From Hoeflea sp. (GTDB lineage: Bacteria; Pseudomonadota; Alphaproteobacteria; Rhizobiales; Rhizobiaceae), in contig NZ_JACIYP010000007.1 in NCBI RefSeq assembly GCF_014359905.1, forward strand, positions 1-64,000: DNA of 64,000 nucleotides. Reading direction: 5' to 3'. Shown here one piece after another: positions 19,120 through 28,691 of this stretch. Positions within the stretch are counted from its first letter, which is position 1, and every line of letters begins with the position of its first letter. The notes beneath the pieces are model-generated. The model saw only the letters and a program-made list of their open reading frames with translations, did no database searches and was not told the DNA's origin. The position numbers and the translations under genes were made by a program.

Positions 19120-20255
19120 GCCACCCGTTCACCTTGCCGCCAGACTTCGCGAACAATTGGAACGCCGGTCTCGCGGCGCACGCGCACCAGGTCGGCGCGC
19201 TTGCCCGGCGCCAGGCTGCCGCGATCATCAAGACCAACCGTCTTTGCGGGCGTCGCGGTGACGAGCCGGATGGCGGTCGCCAGATCCAGCCCGTCAATCT
19301 CGTCGGCCAGCACGAAAGGCGCCTGGATCAGGCTGAACGGCACGTAATCGGAGGACAGCACATCGAGTACGCCGGCACGGGCGAGATCGGACGCCGCGAT
19401 GTTGCCGGAATGCGACCCGCCGCGCACCACGTTGGGCGCCCCCATCAGCACGCTCATGCCAGCCTCGTGCGACGCCTCCGCCGCCTCAAGGCTGGTCGGA
19501 AATTCCGCCAGCCTGACGCCGAACCCGACCGCTTCGGCGACATGATCGAGTGTCGCGTCGTCATGGCTGGCGACCGTGATCCCGCGTTCCGCGCAGGCGC
19601 TCGCCAAAACCGTGCGGTGGGCGTCGGAGTAACGCGCCGAGGCATCCTGGCGCCGCTGCACGAAATGCGCAAACGCCTCATCCGAAAGGCCACGCTTGGT
19701 TTTGTAGTAGAGCGTGTATTGTTCCATGGTCTGAAACTGGCGCTGGCCGGGCGCATGGTCCATCAGCGAGGCGAGCCGGACCTGGCTGTCGGTCGCAAAA
19801 TCCGAAAAATGCTCCAGCACGTCGGAAGCCGACACTTCGCAGCGCAGATGAATCAGGTGGTCGGCGCGCAACCGGTTTTCCGCCCGCGCCTGGGCAAGCG
19901 CATCGGCAATGGCGCGCATCTCGCCCATCTTGAAGCCGTCATCCTCGTCCGAGCCGAGCCGCAGACAGTCAAACACGGTGGTGATGCCGGAGGAGGCAAT
20001 CTGGGCGTCATGCGACTGGATGGCGGAAATGGCGTTCCAGCGCACGCCGGGACGCGGCGAATAATGCGATTCAAGATGATCGGTGTGCAGTTCCACCAGG
20101 CCCGGAAGGATGTAGTCACCATCCATGTCCACGCCCTTTGCCGAATTGCCTTCGCCGATCTCGGCAATGACGCCGTTCCTGACGACAAGGCTGCCCGAGA
20201 GGATCCGGTCCTCGAGCACGAGACGGGCATTGCTCAGTATCATTTCGGTGGTCAT
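19116..20255 (-). CDS. phnM: Alpha-D-ribose 1-methylphosphonate 5-triphosphate diphosphatase
   Basis: Amidohydrolase-fold enzyme of 379 residues that removes pyrophosphate from ribose-1-methylphosphonate 5-triphosphate in the C-P lyase pathway. The segments DYILPGLVELHTDHLESHYSPRPGVRW, THVFDCL-like TTVFDCLRLG, HLRCEVS, ASHDDAT and GSHSGN carry the metal-binding His and Asp residues of PhnM. It directly abuts the DUF1045 gene upstream and overlaps phnN downstream. Confidence 0.95.
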   Translation of the reverse strand: MTTEMILSNARLVLEDRILSGSLVVRNGVIAEIGEGNSAKGVDMDGDYILPGLVELHTDHLESHYSPRPGVRWNAISAIQSHDAQIASSGITTVFDCLRLGSDEDDGFKMGEMRAIADALAQARAENRLRADHLIHLRCEVSASDVLEHFSDFATDSQVRLASLMDHAPGQRQFQTMEQYTLYYKTKRGLSDEAFAHFVQRRQDASARYSDAHRTVLASACAERGITVASHDDATLDHVAEAVGFGVRLAEFPTSLEAAEASHEAGMSVLMGAPNVVRGGSHSGNIAASDLARAGVLDVLSSDYVPFSLIQAPFVLADEIDGLDLATAIRLVTATPAKTVGLDDRGSLAPGKRADLVRVRRETGVPIVREVWRQGERVA

Positions 20256-20963
20256 TCAGGCTGTCTTTCTGTGCAGGCCATGCGCGAGCGGCGTCCGGCT
20301 GTGAATTTCAAAGGGCGCGCCGGGTTCGGGTTCGACGAACAAGGTCAGCGCATTGATCGGGAATTTCTGCCCGGTCACCGGGGCGAAATGTTCGCGGGCA
20401 GCACCAAGAATCCGCTCGCGATCCTTGTCCGGCACCCGGCTTGTCAGGGTCATGTGGAAGCGGAAGCAATCAAACACGTAAGGATAGCCCCAGCGCATCA
20501 GATTGCGCAATTCGGCGAGGGACAAATGCTCTGGATTGCGCCGCTCGATTTCGCTTTCCGTCAGTTCCGCCCGGCAGCCGTCAAAGGCGCTGACCACATC
20601 GCCGGCAAAGCTGTTGAGCTCGCTCACGTCGCCTTGGGGCAAGAGCGCCACGAAGCCTTCTATGGCCCCCACAGTCACCCCCTCGATCGCAAAGCGCGGC
20701 CGGCCGGAACAGAACGTCTCCATGGCCTGGAAAAGATCGTGATCGCTCAATCCCTCGGCAAGCCTGAACGGGGCTTTCAGCGTTGCGTGGAAACCATAGC
20801 GCCGCGCAGGTCCCGTGATTCCGGCGAGCTCATCGGCGCCCAACCCGTCGAAATCCGGCTGCTGCACGGCCTTGCCCGTGGCGGCGTCCCGGCCGATCCA
20901 GCTGGCGGCCAGTTCCGACAGCGGCGATGCGGGCTCGGGTGCAAAGTAGATCGCGTATCTCAT
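20256..20963 (-). CDS. DUF1045 phosphonate-associated protein (2H phosphoesterase-like)
   Basis: About 235 residues; the start MRYAIYFAPEPASPLSELAASWIGRD at 20963 overlaps the phnE stop as ATGA, so the track start at 21071 is too long. It contains two HxT-type motifs, GFHATLKAPFRL and FRFHMTLTSRV, characteristic of the 2H phosphoesterase fold. DUF1045 proteins are almost always found in phn operons and are thought to help open cyclic ribose phosphate intermediates, possibly in place of PhnP; that role is from family context, not from this sequence. It lies between phnE and phnM. Confidence 0.85.
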   Translation of the reverse strand: MRYAIYFAPEPASPLSELAASWIGRDAATGKAVQQPDFDGLGADELAGITGPARRYGFHATLKAPFRLAEGLSDHDLFQAMETFCSGRPRFAIEGVTVGAIEGFVALLPQGDVSELNSFAGDVVSAFDGCRAELTESEIERRNPEHLSLAELRNLMRWGYPYVFDCFRFHMTLTSRVPDKDRERILGAAREHFAPVTGQKFPINALTLFVEPEPGAPFEIHSRTPLAHGLHRKTA

Positions 20964-22309
20964 GGGTGCCCCGTTCGTCCGATCAGGCGCGACCTCAGCC
21001 AGCCCGACAGCGTGTCCATCGCCATCACCATAAGGACGATCAGGATGATGTAATAACTCACCTCTTCCCAATCCTTCTGCGTGGCAATGGCCTGGGTCAG
21101 CAACAGCCCGATGCCGCCGCCAACGATCGCGCCAATCACCGTGGCCGAGCGGGTATTTGATTCGAAATAATACAGGACCTGGCTCAGAAACACAGGCGTG
21201 ACCTGCGGAATGACGCCGAAACGGGCCTGCTGGATGCGCGACGCGCCGGTCGACTGCACGCCTTCGACCTGCTTGTTGTCGATGTTTTCGAGCGCCTCGG
21301 AGAAGGTTTTGCCGAAGGTGCCGGTGTCGGTGAGAAGAATGGCGAGCGCCCCGGTCATCGGCCCCGGTCCGAAGGCGCGCGACAGGATGATGGTCCAGAT
21401 CAGCCCGTCAACACCGCGCAGGAAATCGAAGACGCGGCGCAGGGTGAACAGAACGGGCCGCGACGGCGAAAAATTGGTGGCGGCAAAGAACGCCAGCGGC
21501 AGGGCGATCATGGCGGCGCCCATGGTGCCCAGAAACGCCATCAGCACGGTCTCGAACAGCGCCCAGGCGACATCGCCATGCCGCCACATCGCGTTGGTCC
21601 AGAAATCGCGCGCCATCGCCGAGATGTTGGTCCGGGCCGGATCCACGCGCTCGCCGACCGTGGCAAGCCGGGCGAGCTCGAAGAAGGATTTTCCGTAGAA
21701 CGGGCTGTCGAGCGTGAAGAAGAACAGCTCCCACCCGGGCTGGTACTTGAACACCTCGGTGCGGTTGCGCGTATAACTGAAGCGCCCCTGCGGTGTCGTT
21801 ACCGAAACGCGGGTGTCGGAGGCATTGATCCAATCCGGAATGCCGCCATCGGGCAGCACCAGCCGCAGCCTGCCGGCCTGGGGCGAGATGTCGATCACGC
21901 CGTAGCCGGGGACCATGTAGCGCGCGCCGTCGTCGTCAAAGATCACTTCATGACCCTTGCCGAGATCGATCCGGGTCACGCCGTCGGCCATCGACACCCA
22001 GTCAGGCAACATGCCTTCCGGATAGGTGCCCTTGTTCTCGCCTTCGATGGCTATCGTGACTTCGTTGACGCGGTTGTCGCGTGTCACATGGGTCTTGTAG
22101 GTCCAGAAATCCGAGACCAGGATCGCAGCATTGTCGAGCCGTGCGCGCGACGCAATGCCGGGAATGTCAAACGCGAAGAACACATAGACGAGATAGAGCA
22201 GGATCAGCCCCGGCGCGCCGAAGGCTAGCATCCGCTTGCGGCTGAAGCCTTCAAGAACGGTGTTCTGCAGATCGGAGATGGCAAGCGGCGCGGTGTCGAT
22301 GGAGCTCAT
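20960..22309 (-). CDS. phnE: Phosphonate ABC transporter permease PhnE, long form with periplasmic insert
   Basis: Second permease of the phosphonate importer, 449 residues against roughly 260-290 for a basic PhnE. A first membrane helix (APGLILLYLVYVFFAFDIPG, near 32) is followed by about 170 predominantly hydrophilic residues rich in beta structure, then the normal permease core with the ABC-coupling loop EALENIDNKQVEGVQSTGAS near 325. The long-insert form is common in rhizobia. It follows phnE1 directly and overlaps the DUF1045 gene by four bases. Confidence 0.92.
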   Translation of the reverse strand: MSSIDTAPLAISDLQNTVLEGFSRKRMLAFGAPGLILLYLVYVFFAFDIPGIASRARLDNAAILVSDFWTYKTHVTRDNRVNEVTIAIEGENKGTYPEGMLPDWVSMADGVTRIDLGKGHEVIFDDDGARYMVPGYGVIDISPQAGRLRLVLPDGGIPDWINASDTRVSVTTPQGRFSYTRNRTEVFKYQPGWELFFFTLDSPFYGKSFFELARLATVGERVDPARTNISAMARDFWTNAMWRHGDVAWALFETVLMAFLGTMGAAMIALPLAFFAATNFSPSRPVLFTLRRVFDFLRGVDGLIWTIILSRAFGPGPMTGALAILLTDTGTFGKTFSEALENIDNKQVEGVQSTGASRIQQARFGVIPQVTPVFLSQVLYYFESNTRSATVIGAIVGGGIGLLLTQAIATQKDWEEVSYYIILIVLMVMAMDTLSGWLRSRLIGRTGHP

Positions 22310-22310
22310 G

Positions 22311-23183
22311 TCAATGTCCCTTGACCATGCGGTTGCGGTAATGGCTCGACACCTGGTCGAAGAACACGATGGTCACGAACAGCAGGATGAAGATCGCCAC
22401 CACCTGGTCGTAGCGTCCCTGCCCCCACTGCATGGCGAGCCGCAGGTCGTGTCCGATGCCGCCGGAGCCGACGAAACCGAGAATGGCGGACGCCCGGATG
22501 TTGATCTCGAAGCGCAGCAACCCGTAGGACAGCCAGTTGGGCGCCACCTGCGGTATGATGCCGAGCCACATTTTCTGGATCCAGCTCGCGCCGACCGACG
22601 ACAATCCCTCGACCGGCTTGAGATCGGCGTTTTCCGCCACTTCGGAGAAAAGCTTGCCCAGCGCGCCGGCAGTGTGAAAGGCAATGGCGATCATTGCCGG
22701 CACCGGACCGCCGCCGAGGATGAAGATCAGCACCAGCGCAATGACGATCTCCGGTACCGCGCGCATACCGTCCATCATCCGGCGGAACACAGGGATCAGC
22801 CGCGGCCAGCGCGCCAGACCGCGCGTGGAAAGCAGCGCCAGAACCACGGCAAACATGGCACCGATCAACGTGGAGACAGCCGCAATGTTCAGCGTCTCGA
22901 TCAGCGAGGGCAGGAATTCGAGAAGAAGGACGGGGATCAGGGCCGCCTTTTCGATCCCTTCGGCCAGCACTTCGGAAGGGAAATCGAAAACCTGCGAAAT
23001 ACCGTTCCAGAAACCGCCGGCGTTGCGCGCATCGGCAAGGCGGAAGCCGGACGCCATCATCGCGATGAAGATCACCAGCAGGATTCCGCCATACATCTGC
23101 TTGCGGCGGGCCATTTCCAGATAGTTGTCGCGGATGGCCATCGCTTCGGCGCTGCCGCCATGAAATGCTGTGCTATCGCTCAT
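22311..23183 (-). CDS. phnE: Phosphonate ABC transporter permease PhnE (first copy)
   Basis: Inner membrane permease of 290 residues with about six predicted helices. The coupling loop reads ENADLKPVEGLSSVGASWIQ, the pattern that docks onto PhnC. It likely forms a heterodimeric channel with the long PhnE encoded one base downstream. A strong 10-bp stem-loop separates it from phnD upstream, so it is probably expressed at a lower level than the binding protein. Confidence 0.93.
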   Translation of the reverse strand: MSDSTAFHGGSAEAMAIRDNYLEMARRKQMYGGILLVIFIAMMASGFRLADARNAGGFWNGISQVFDFPSEVLAEGIEKAALIPVLLLEFLPSLIETLNIAAVSTLIGAMFAVVLALLSTRGLARWPRLIPVFRRMMDGMRAVPEIVIALVLIFILGGGPVPAMIAIAFHTAGALGKLFSEVAENADLKPVEGLSSVGASWIQKMWLGIIPQVAPNWLSYGLLRFEINIRASAILGFVGSGGIGHDLRLAMQWGQGRYDQVVAIFILLFVTIVFFDQVSSHYRNRMVKGH

Positions 23184-23208
23184 CGGCGGAAACCCTTCGG
23201 AAATGGAA

Positions 23209-23232
23209 GCGGGGAGCCTAGGGGCTCCCCGC
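23209..23232 (-). terminator. Strong stem-loop after phnD (attenuator or RNA-stabilising hairpin)
   Basis: GCGGGGAGCC-TAGG-GGCTCCCCGC is a perfect 10-bp GC-rich stem with a 4-base loop, 18 bp after the phnD stop. There is no good T-run on the minus strand, so partial termination or 3'-end protection of phnCD message is more likely than full termination. Confidence 0.6.
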
Positions 23233-23249
23233 CTGAGCTTGACAAAGCC

Positions 23250-24155
23250 TTAGTTGGACTGCGCCTTGCGGACTGCCACAATGGTCTCGTAGGCGTCATG
23301 GGTGATCGGCTTGAACCCGGCGGTTTCGCCAGCGGCTATATTGTAGGCGCACTGCGGGTCCTTCTCGTGCATGCCGCCGACCAGCGCGATCATCTTGTCC
23401 TTGACGTCCTGCGGCAGCGCCTTGCGCAGCGTGACCGGACCTTCCGGGATCGGCTTCGACTTCCAGATCTCGACGATGTCGTTCATGTCGACCACGCCGG
23501 AATCGACGGCCTTGCGCAGCGCGCCCGAATTGTAGCCGTCTTCCCAGTTGCCCTGGCCGTCGGCCCAGGTCACGCCGGCATCGACTTCGCCGTTGGCGAC
23601 GGCGACGATGGTCTGCTCATGGCCGCCGGTGAACTTCACTTCGCCGAAATAAGCGCCGTCGTCCATGGTGGCGCCGATTTCCTGCGGGATTTCGATCGAG
23701 GGGATCAGGTAGCCCGAGGTCGAGTTCGGATCTCCGAAGGCGAAGACCTTGCCCTTCATGTCGGCCAGCGACGCGATGTTCCTGTCCTTGCGGGCGAAAC
23801 CGATCGAATGATAGCTGAACGAACCGTCGAGATTGGTCTTGACCAGAACCGGCTCCACGGCTTCCGGATCGGTCAGATAGGCCTTGGCATAGGCCGAGGC
23901 GCCGAGCCACGACATGTCGATCGAGCCGCCGAGCATGCCCTGGATCACGCCGTCATAGTCGGCCGGGGTGAACAGCTTGACCGGCACGCCCAGCGCTTCC
24001 TCGGCATAGGCGCGCAGGCACTCGTTGGAGGTCAGGCGGTCCTGGGCGTTCTCGCCGCCGAGGATGCCGATGCGGAATTCGGTGATGGCGTCCTGCGCGA
24101 AAGCGCTTGTGGACAGAAGGGCTGCCGTGGCGGCCACGAGGATGGTCTTCATCAT
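23250..24155 (-). CDS. phnD: Phosphonate ABC transporter substrate-binding protein
   Basis: Periplasmic binding protein of 301 residues with a Sec signal peptide (MMKTILVAATAALLSTSAFAQD). The body matches PhnD: FRIGILGGENAQDRL, GVPVKLFTPADYDGVIQGMLGGSIDMSWLGASAYAKAY, and FGDPNSTSGYLIPSIEIPQ, a segment that contributes Ser/Thr contacts to the phosphonate group. It delivers alkylphosphonates to PhnE. It lies between phnC and phnE1, flanked by hairpins on both sides. Confidence 0.95.
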   Translation of the reverse strand: MMKTILVAATAALLSTSAFAQDAITEFRIGILGGENAQDRLTSNECLRAYAEEALGVPVKLFTPADYDGVIQGMLGGSIDMSWLGASAYAKAYLTDPEAVEPVLVKTNLDGSFSYHSIGFARKDRNIASLADMKGKVFAFGDPNSTSGYLIPSIEIPQEIGATMDDGAYFGEVKFTGGHEQTIVAVANGEVDAGVTWADGQGNWEDGYNSGALRKAVDSGVVDMNDIVEIWKSKPIPEGPVTLRKALPQDVKDKMIALVGGMHEKDPQCAYNIAAGETAGFKPITHDAYETIVAVRKAQSN

Positions 24156-24201
24156 AGTCTTGTCTCCGTACAGGGTTGACAGTGGGTAGGAAAATTTCGC
24201 G

Positions 24202-24225
24202 CCTCCGGCCGGAACGGTCCGGAGG
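24202..24225 (-). other. Stem-loop between phnC and phnD
   Basis: CCTCCGG and CCGGAGG form a 7-bp stem in the 87-bp phnC-phnD gap. It has no terminator T-run and may act in differential expression of the ATPase and the binding protein. Confidence 0.4.
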
Positions 24226-24242
24226 AGCGGGAACGGGTGATG

Positions 24243-25091
24243 TCAGATCGATTCCAGCGCCACGCCAGATGGGGTCAGTTTCGCCTTGATCTCGGCCGGA
24301 CGGCCCCGGACGTTCAGGCTGGTGGAGGTCATCGACTCGGAGATCTCCTCGCCATCGGCACCCGATCCGTAGATCGCGCGAACGGCTTCGCTGGTCAGTT
24401 CGTCCGGCTTGCCGTCGAAGACGACCTTGCCGGCGGCCATGCCGACGATGCGCTCGCAATAGTTCCGCGCGGTGTCGAGCGTGTGAAGGTTGGTCACCAC
24501 GGTGATGCCCTCCTGCTCGTTGATGTCCCTGAGCGCATCCATGACGATCTGGGCATTGAGCGGATCGAGCGAGGCGATCGGTTCGTCGGCGAGGATCAGC
24601 TTGGGCGACTGCATCAGCGCGCGCGCGATCGCCACGCGCTGCTGCTGGCCACCCGACAATGCCTCGGCGCGCTTGGTGGCGTTCTCCGCCACGCCAAGCC
24701 GCTCGAGGATCGCAATCGCCCGCAGGATGTCCTCGCGCGGAAACAGGTTGAACATGGTCGCGAATGTCGAGCGCAGGTTCAGGGTGCCGTGCAGCACGTT
24801 CGACACCACATCGAGACGCGGCACCAGGTTGAACTGCTGGAAGATCATGGCGCAATCGCGCTGCCAGTTGCGCAACTCGCGACCGGTGAGCGTCGAGACC
24901 GGACGACCTGAATGGGCGATCATCCCGCCGCTCACGCCGGTGAGCCGGTTGATCATCCTCAGAAGCGTCGACTTGCCCGCGCCCGACCGGCCGATAATGC
25001 CGACCATCTGGCCCTCGGGTATGGACAGGGATACCGAGTCAACGGCGATGTTTGTGCCAAAGCGGCGGGTCACATCGGTCAATTCAAGCAT
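24243..25091 (-). CDS. phnC: Phosphonate ABC transporter ATP-binding protein
   Basis: ATPase of the phosphonate importer, about 282 residues. Walker A is GRSGAGKST near 33, the Q-loop lies in [12 protein letters not shown], the signature is [16 protein letters not shown] and Walker B is [24 protein letters not shown] is the H-loop. The start at 25091 ([12 protein letters not shown]) has AGGGG 8 bases upstream; the track start adds seven unsupported residues. It is the first gene of the phnCDEE operon and is divergent from the bluB riboswitch transcript. Confidence 0.94.
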   Translation of the reverse strand: MLELTDVTRRFGTNIAVDSVSLSIPEGQMVGIIGRSGAGKSTLLRMINRLTGVSGGMIAHSGRPVSTLTGRELRNWQRDCAMIFQQFNLVPRLDVVSNVLHGTLNLRSTFATMFNLFPREDILRAIAILERLGVAENATKRAEALSGGQQQRVAIARALMQSPKLILADEPIASLDPLNAQIVMDALRDINEQEGITVVTNLHTLDTARNYCERIVGMAAGKVVFDGKPDELTSEAVRAIYGSGADGEEISESMTSTSLNVRGRPAEIKAKLTPSGVALESI

Positions 25092-25144
25092 AAGCAAATC
25101 CCCTTGGATCACGCCGGTTCCGTGATCTTCGAGGATTGGACTAG

Positions 25145-26182
<1,038 letters not shown>

Positions 26183-26195
26183 CTGCGCAAAGTGT

Positions 26196-26225
26196 GCGCG
26201 GCAGACGTTTTGGCGCCTGCCGCGC
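26196..26225. terminator. Bidirectional terminator-like hairpin between bluB and the tautomerase gene
   Basis: GCGCGGCAG-N12-CTGCCGCGC forms a perfect 9-bp stem in the 49-bp gap between two convergent genes. The loop contains TTTT but no T-run follows the stem. Confidence 0.5.
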
Positions 26226-26231
26226 CTGGCG

Positions 26232-26447
26232 TCATTTGGCGGCCATGGCCCTGATGTCGGCGGCGCTCGGCGTGTTGCCGCCGATGCCCCACTGGCCGCT
26301 GCGGATTTCCTTGACGCGAACCCAGGTCACGCCGCGCATGGCTTCGCCCTCGACCTCGACCATGGCGTTGGTGACCTTCTCGATCATCTGCGCCTTCTGG
26401 GCCGTGTCGAACACGCCCTCGATCACTTCGATGTCCACCAATGGCAT
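26232..26447 (-). CDS. Tautomerase family protein (4-oxalocrotonate tautomerase-like)
   Basis: Small protein of 71 residues. I start at the ATG at 26447 so that Pro follows the initiator Met (MPLVDIEVIEG), because the N-terminal Pro is the catalytic base in this family; AGGAG lies upstream at good distance. An Arg pair in TWVRVKEIRSGQWGIGG fits substrate binding. Members tautomerise unsaturated oxo acids, but the substrate here is unknown. It is divergent from the HxlR regulator gene, which may control it. Confidence 0.82.
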   Translation of the reverse strand: MPLVDIEVIEGVFDTAQKAQMIEKVTNAMVEVEGEAMRGVTWVRVKEIRSGQWGIGGNTPSAADIRAMAAK

Positions 26448-26587
26448 TGTCATCTCTCCTGTTGTTGACCCGGACAGACTGCCGGGACAGGCGGGATCCG
26501 CGCCAGTTCAGGAACTGTAGGAAACCGCTATAGTTTCTGTACTGGACCGGGCGGCGGCTCCGTGAGACCTTGAATGCGGAGGTGCCC

Positions 26588-27316
26588 ATGGCAGAGTCCG
26601 CCTACCCCCTGTTTTGCCCGGTCGCCATGGCGGCCGAGATGCTGGAGCCGCGCTGGACCATGCTGGTCCTGTGCGAATTGTGGTCGGGCTCGACCCGCTT
26701 CAGCCAGATCCAGCGCGGCGTTCCGGGCATGTCGCCGGGCCTGCTCTCCAAGCGGCTGCGCGACATGGAAACCAAAGGCCTGGTGGTCAGGACCAGCGGC
26801 AGGGGCAAGGAGTATTCCGAGTATGTCACCACGCCGCTCGCCGACGAACTGGAGCCGGTCGTCCGCCAGCTCGGCGAATGGGCTCACCGCAACATCAACA
26901 GCGAGATCTCGCTCGAGCATCTCGACGCCAGACTGCTGATGTGGAACATCCGCCGCAAGATCAACCGGCTCGAACTGCCGCAGCACAGTTGCGTCATCCA
27001 GTTCACGCTCAACCACCCGCCCGATGACCCGGTCAATTACTGGCTGGTGTTCAAGCCGGGGGTCGAGCCGGACCTTTGCTATTCGGATCAGGGATTCACC
27101 GTGGATCTGTTCATCGTCAGTTCCTTGCGCGCCCTCACATCGGCATGGATGGGCCACACCAGTTTCGACGCCGAGATCTCATCGGGCAATATCACCCTGA
27201 TCGGCCAGCAGATCATGGCGCGAAACCTGACCAGATGGATGATTGTCAGCAGCTATGCGCAGGTGTGCAAGTCAGGCAGCCACAATGGTCGCGACGTGCA
27301 GGCGGCAGCCGAATAG
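26588..27316 (+). CDS. HxlR-family transcriptional regulator
   Basis: About 242 residues with an N-terminal winged helix of HxlR type: CPVAMAAEMLEPRWTMLVLCELWSGSTRFSQIQRGVPGMSPGLLSKRLRDMETKGLV. A C-terminal extension of about 140 residues, with a possible SCP2-like or ligand-binding fold, follows. The family often carries a Cys near the start that senses electrophiles or aldehydes; Cys11 of this reading is in place. I chose the ATG at 26588 because GGAGG lies five bases upstream. It is divergent from the tautomerase gene. Confidence 0.85.
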   Translation: MAESAYPLFCPVAMAAEMLEPRWTMLVLCELWSGSTRFSQIQRGVPGMSPGLLSKRLRDMETKGLVVRTSGRGKEYSEYVTTPLADELEPVVRQLGEWAHRNINSEISLEHLDARLLMWNIRRKINRLELPQHSCVIQFTLNHPPDDPVNYWLVFKPGVEPDLCYSDQGFTVDLFIVSSLRALTSAWMGHTSFDAEISSGNITLIGQQIMARNLTRWMIVSSYAQVCKSGSHNGRDVQAAAE

Positions 27317-27337
27317 ACCAGTCCGTGCCGCGATTCT

Positions 27338-27360
27338 GTCGTCAGACCGACGACTGTTTT
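27338..27360 (+). terminator. Rho-independent terminator after the HxlR gene
   Basis: GTCGTC-AGACC-GACGAC followed by TGTTTT forms a short stem and T-run 22 bp after the stop, between convergent genes. Confidence 0.5.
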
Positions 27361-27369
27361 GCGGTGATC

Positions 27370-27984
27370 TCACCCGCCGTGCTTGTCGAGGAACGCCTCG
27401 ACCGGCAGCACCCGGAAATCCTTGAGCGCGGCATGCAGCCGATCATGTTCCCAGTCCCACCAGGCGAGCACATCGAGCCTGCTGGCGATTTCGTCGGAGA
27501 ACCGCTGTTTGATCGTCCGCGCGGGCACGCCCACGGCGATGGCGAAATCCGCCACATCCCTGGTCACCACGGCGTTCGCGCCGATGATCGCGCCATTGCC
27601 GATCGTCACTCCCGGCATCACCACCGCGCCATGGCCGATCCAGGTGTCGTGGCCGATGGTGATCCCCTGGCCCGCGCGCCAGTCGAAGAAATCCTGATCG
27701 TCCGCCTCGCCATCGAAATACCAGGCCGAGCGATAGCTGAAATGATGCAGCGACGCCCGCTCCATCGGGTGCATGCTCGCATAGATGCGCACATGGGCGG
27801 CGATATTGGCGAACTTGCCGATGGTCGCATAGGCGATCTGGGTGTTCTCGACGCAGTAGGAATAGTCCCCGAGCGTCGAGTGCGCGATCGCGCAGCCCGC
27901 GCCCACCTCGGTGTAGCGGCCGAGCGTGGACTCCACGACATTGGCCGTGGCGTGCACCAGCGGCGTTTCCGAGAGCCGGGTCAT
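27370..27984 (-). CDS. Phosphonate-cluster hexapeptide-repeat acyltransferase
   Basis: Left-handed beta-helix acyltransferase of 204 residues with repeated hexapeptides (IGKFANIAAHVRIYA, ITIGHDTWIGHGAVVMPGVTIGNGAIIGANAVVTRDV) and the loop SYRSAWYFDGEADDQDFFDWR. It matches the transferase family seen only in phn clusters. The ATG overlaps the phnL stop (ATGA), so it is the last gene of the phnG-L operon; the 566-residue track ORF 27370-29070 is an out-of-frame read across phnK/phnL. It may acetylate aminoalkylphosphonates as PhnO does, but the substrate is not proven. Confidence 0.88.
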   Translation of the reverse strand: MTRLSETPLVHATANVVESTLGRYTEVGAGCAIAHSTLGDYSYCVENTQIAYATIGKFANIAAHVRIYASMHPMERASLHHFSYRSAWYFDGEADDQDFFDWRAGQGITIGHDTWIGHGAVVMPGVTIGNGAIIGANAVVTRDVADFAIAVGVPARTIKQRFSDEIASRLDVLAWWDWEHDRLHAALKDFRVLPVEAFLDKHGG

Positions 27985-28691
27985 GCCGCGGCCTTTCCGG
28001 CGGCAAAGGCGGAGACGTCGATGACATGATCGGCCACCGCGTTGCGCACGTCGAGATCGTGGAAGATGCCGAGCAGCGCCGCGCCTTCGGCCTTCTTGCG
28101 CGCGATCAACTCGATGACGACTTCCCGGTTTGCCGCATCGAGCGACGCCGTCGGCTCGTCGAGCAGCAGGATAGGATGGTCGGTGATGAAGCCGCGGGCG
28201 ATGTTGACCCGCTGCTGCTCGCCGCCCGAGAAGGTCGCGGGCGGCAGCGACCAGAGCTTTTCCGGCAGGTTGAGTTCCTGGAACAGGCCCCGCGCCTGCT
28301 CGCGCGCCGCCTCCCGCTCGACGCCGCGGATCAGCAGCGGCTCGGCCGCCACGTCGAGCGCGGAGACCCGCGGCACCGCGCGCAAAAACTGGCTGACATA
28401 GCCGATCGTGTCGCGCCTTATCTCGAGCACGAGACGCGGGGAGGCGCTGGCGACATCGACATGGCGGCCGTGATGTTGAACGAGAATCTGGCCGCCGTCG
28501 CAGCCGTAATTGCCGTAGAGCATCTTCAGGATCGAGCTCTTGCCGACGCCCGAGGGGCCGCCGAGAACTGCGCAGGACCCGGCCTTGAGCGAGAACGACA
28601 CATTGGCCACGACCGGCAGCTCGACGCCGCCGCGCATATGCATGATGAAGGTTTTCTTGACTTCCGAGGCGACGAGCAGCGTGTTCATCAT
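27981..28691 (-). CDS. phnL: C-P lyase accessory ATPase-like protein PhnL
   Basis: ABC-type protein of 236 residues that works with PhnGHI in forming ribose-1-phosphonate 5-triphosphate rather than in transport. Walker A is GGPSGVGKSS near 40, the signature ATFSGGEQQRVNIARGF and Walker B ILLLDEPTASLDA. It follows phnK without a gap and overlaps the acyltransferase gene. Confidence 0.94.
   Translation of the reverse strand: MMNTLLVASEVKKTFIMHMRGGVELPVVANVSFSLKAGSCAVLGGPSGVGKSSILKMLYGNYGCDGGQILVQHHGRHVDVASASPRLVLEIRRDTIGYVSQFLRAVPRVSALDVAAEPLLIRGVEREAAREQARGLFQELNLPEKLWSLPPATFSGGEQQRVNIARGFITDHPILLLDEPTASLDAANREVVIELIARKKAEGAALLGIFHDLDVRNAVADHVIDVSAFAAGKAAA

Noticed and set aside
22236-24179. 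647-aa plus-strand ORF
   Set aside because: Shadow of phnE1 and phnD with low-complexity His/Arg-rich sequence.
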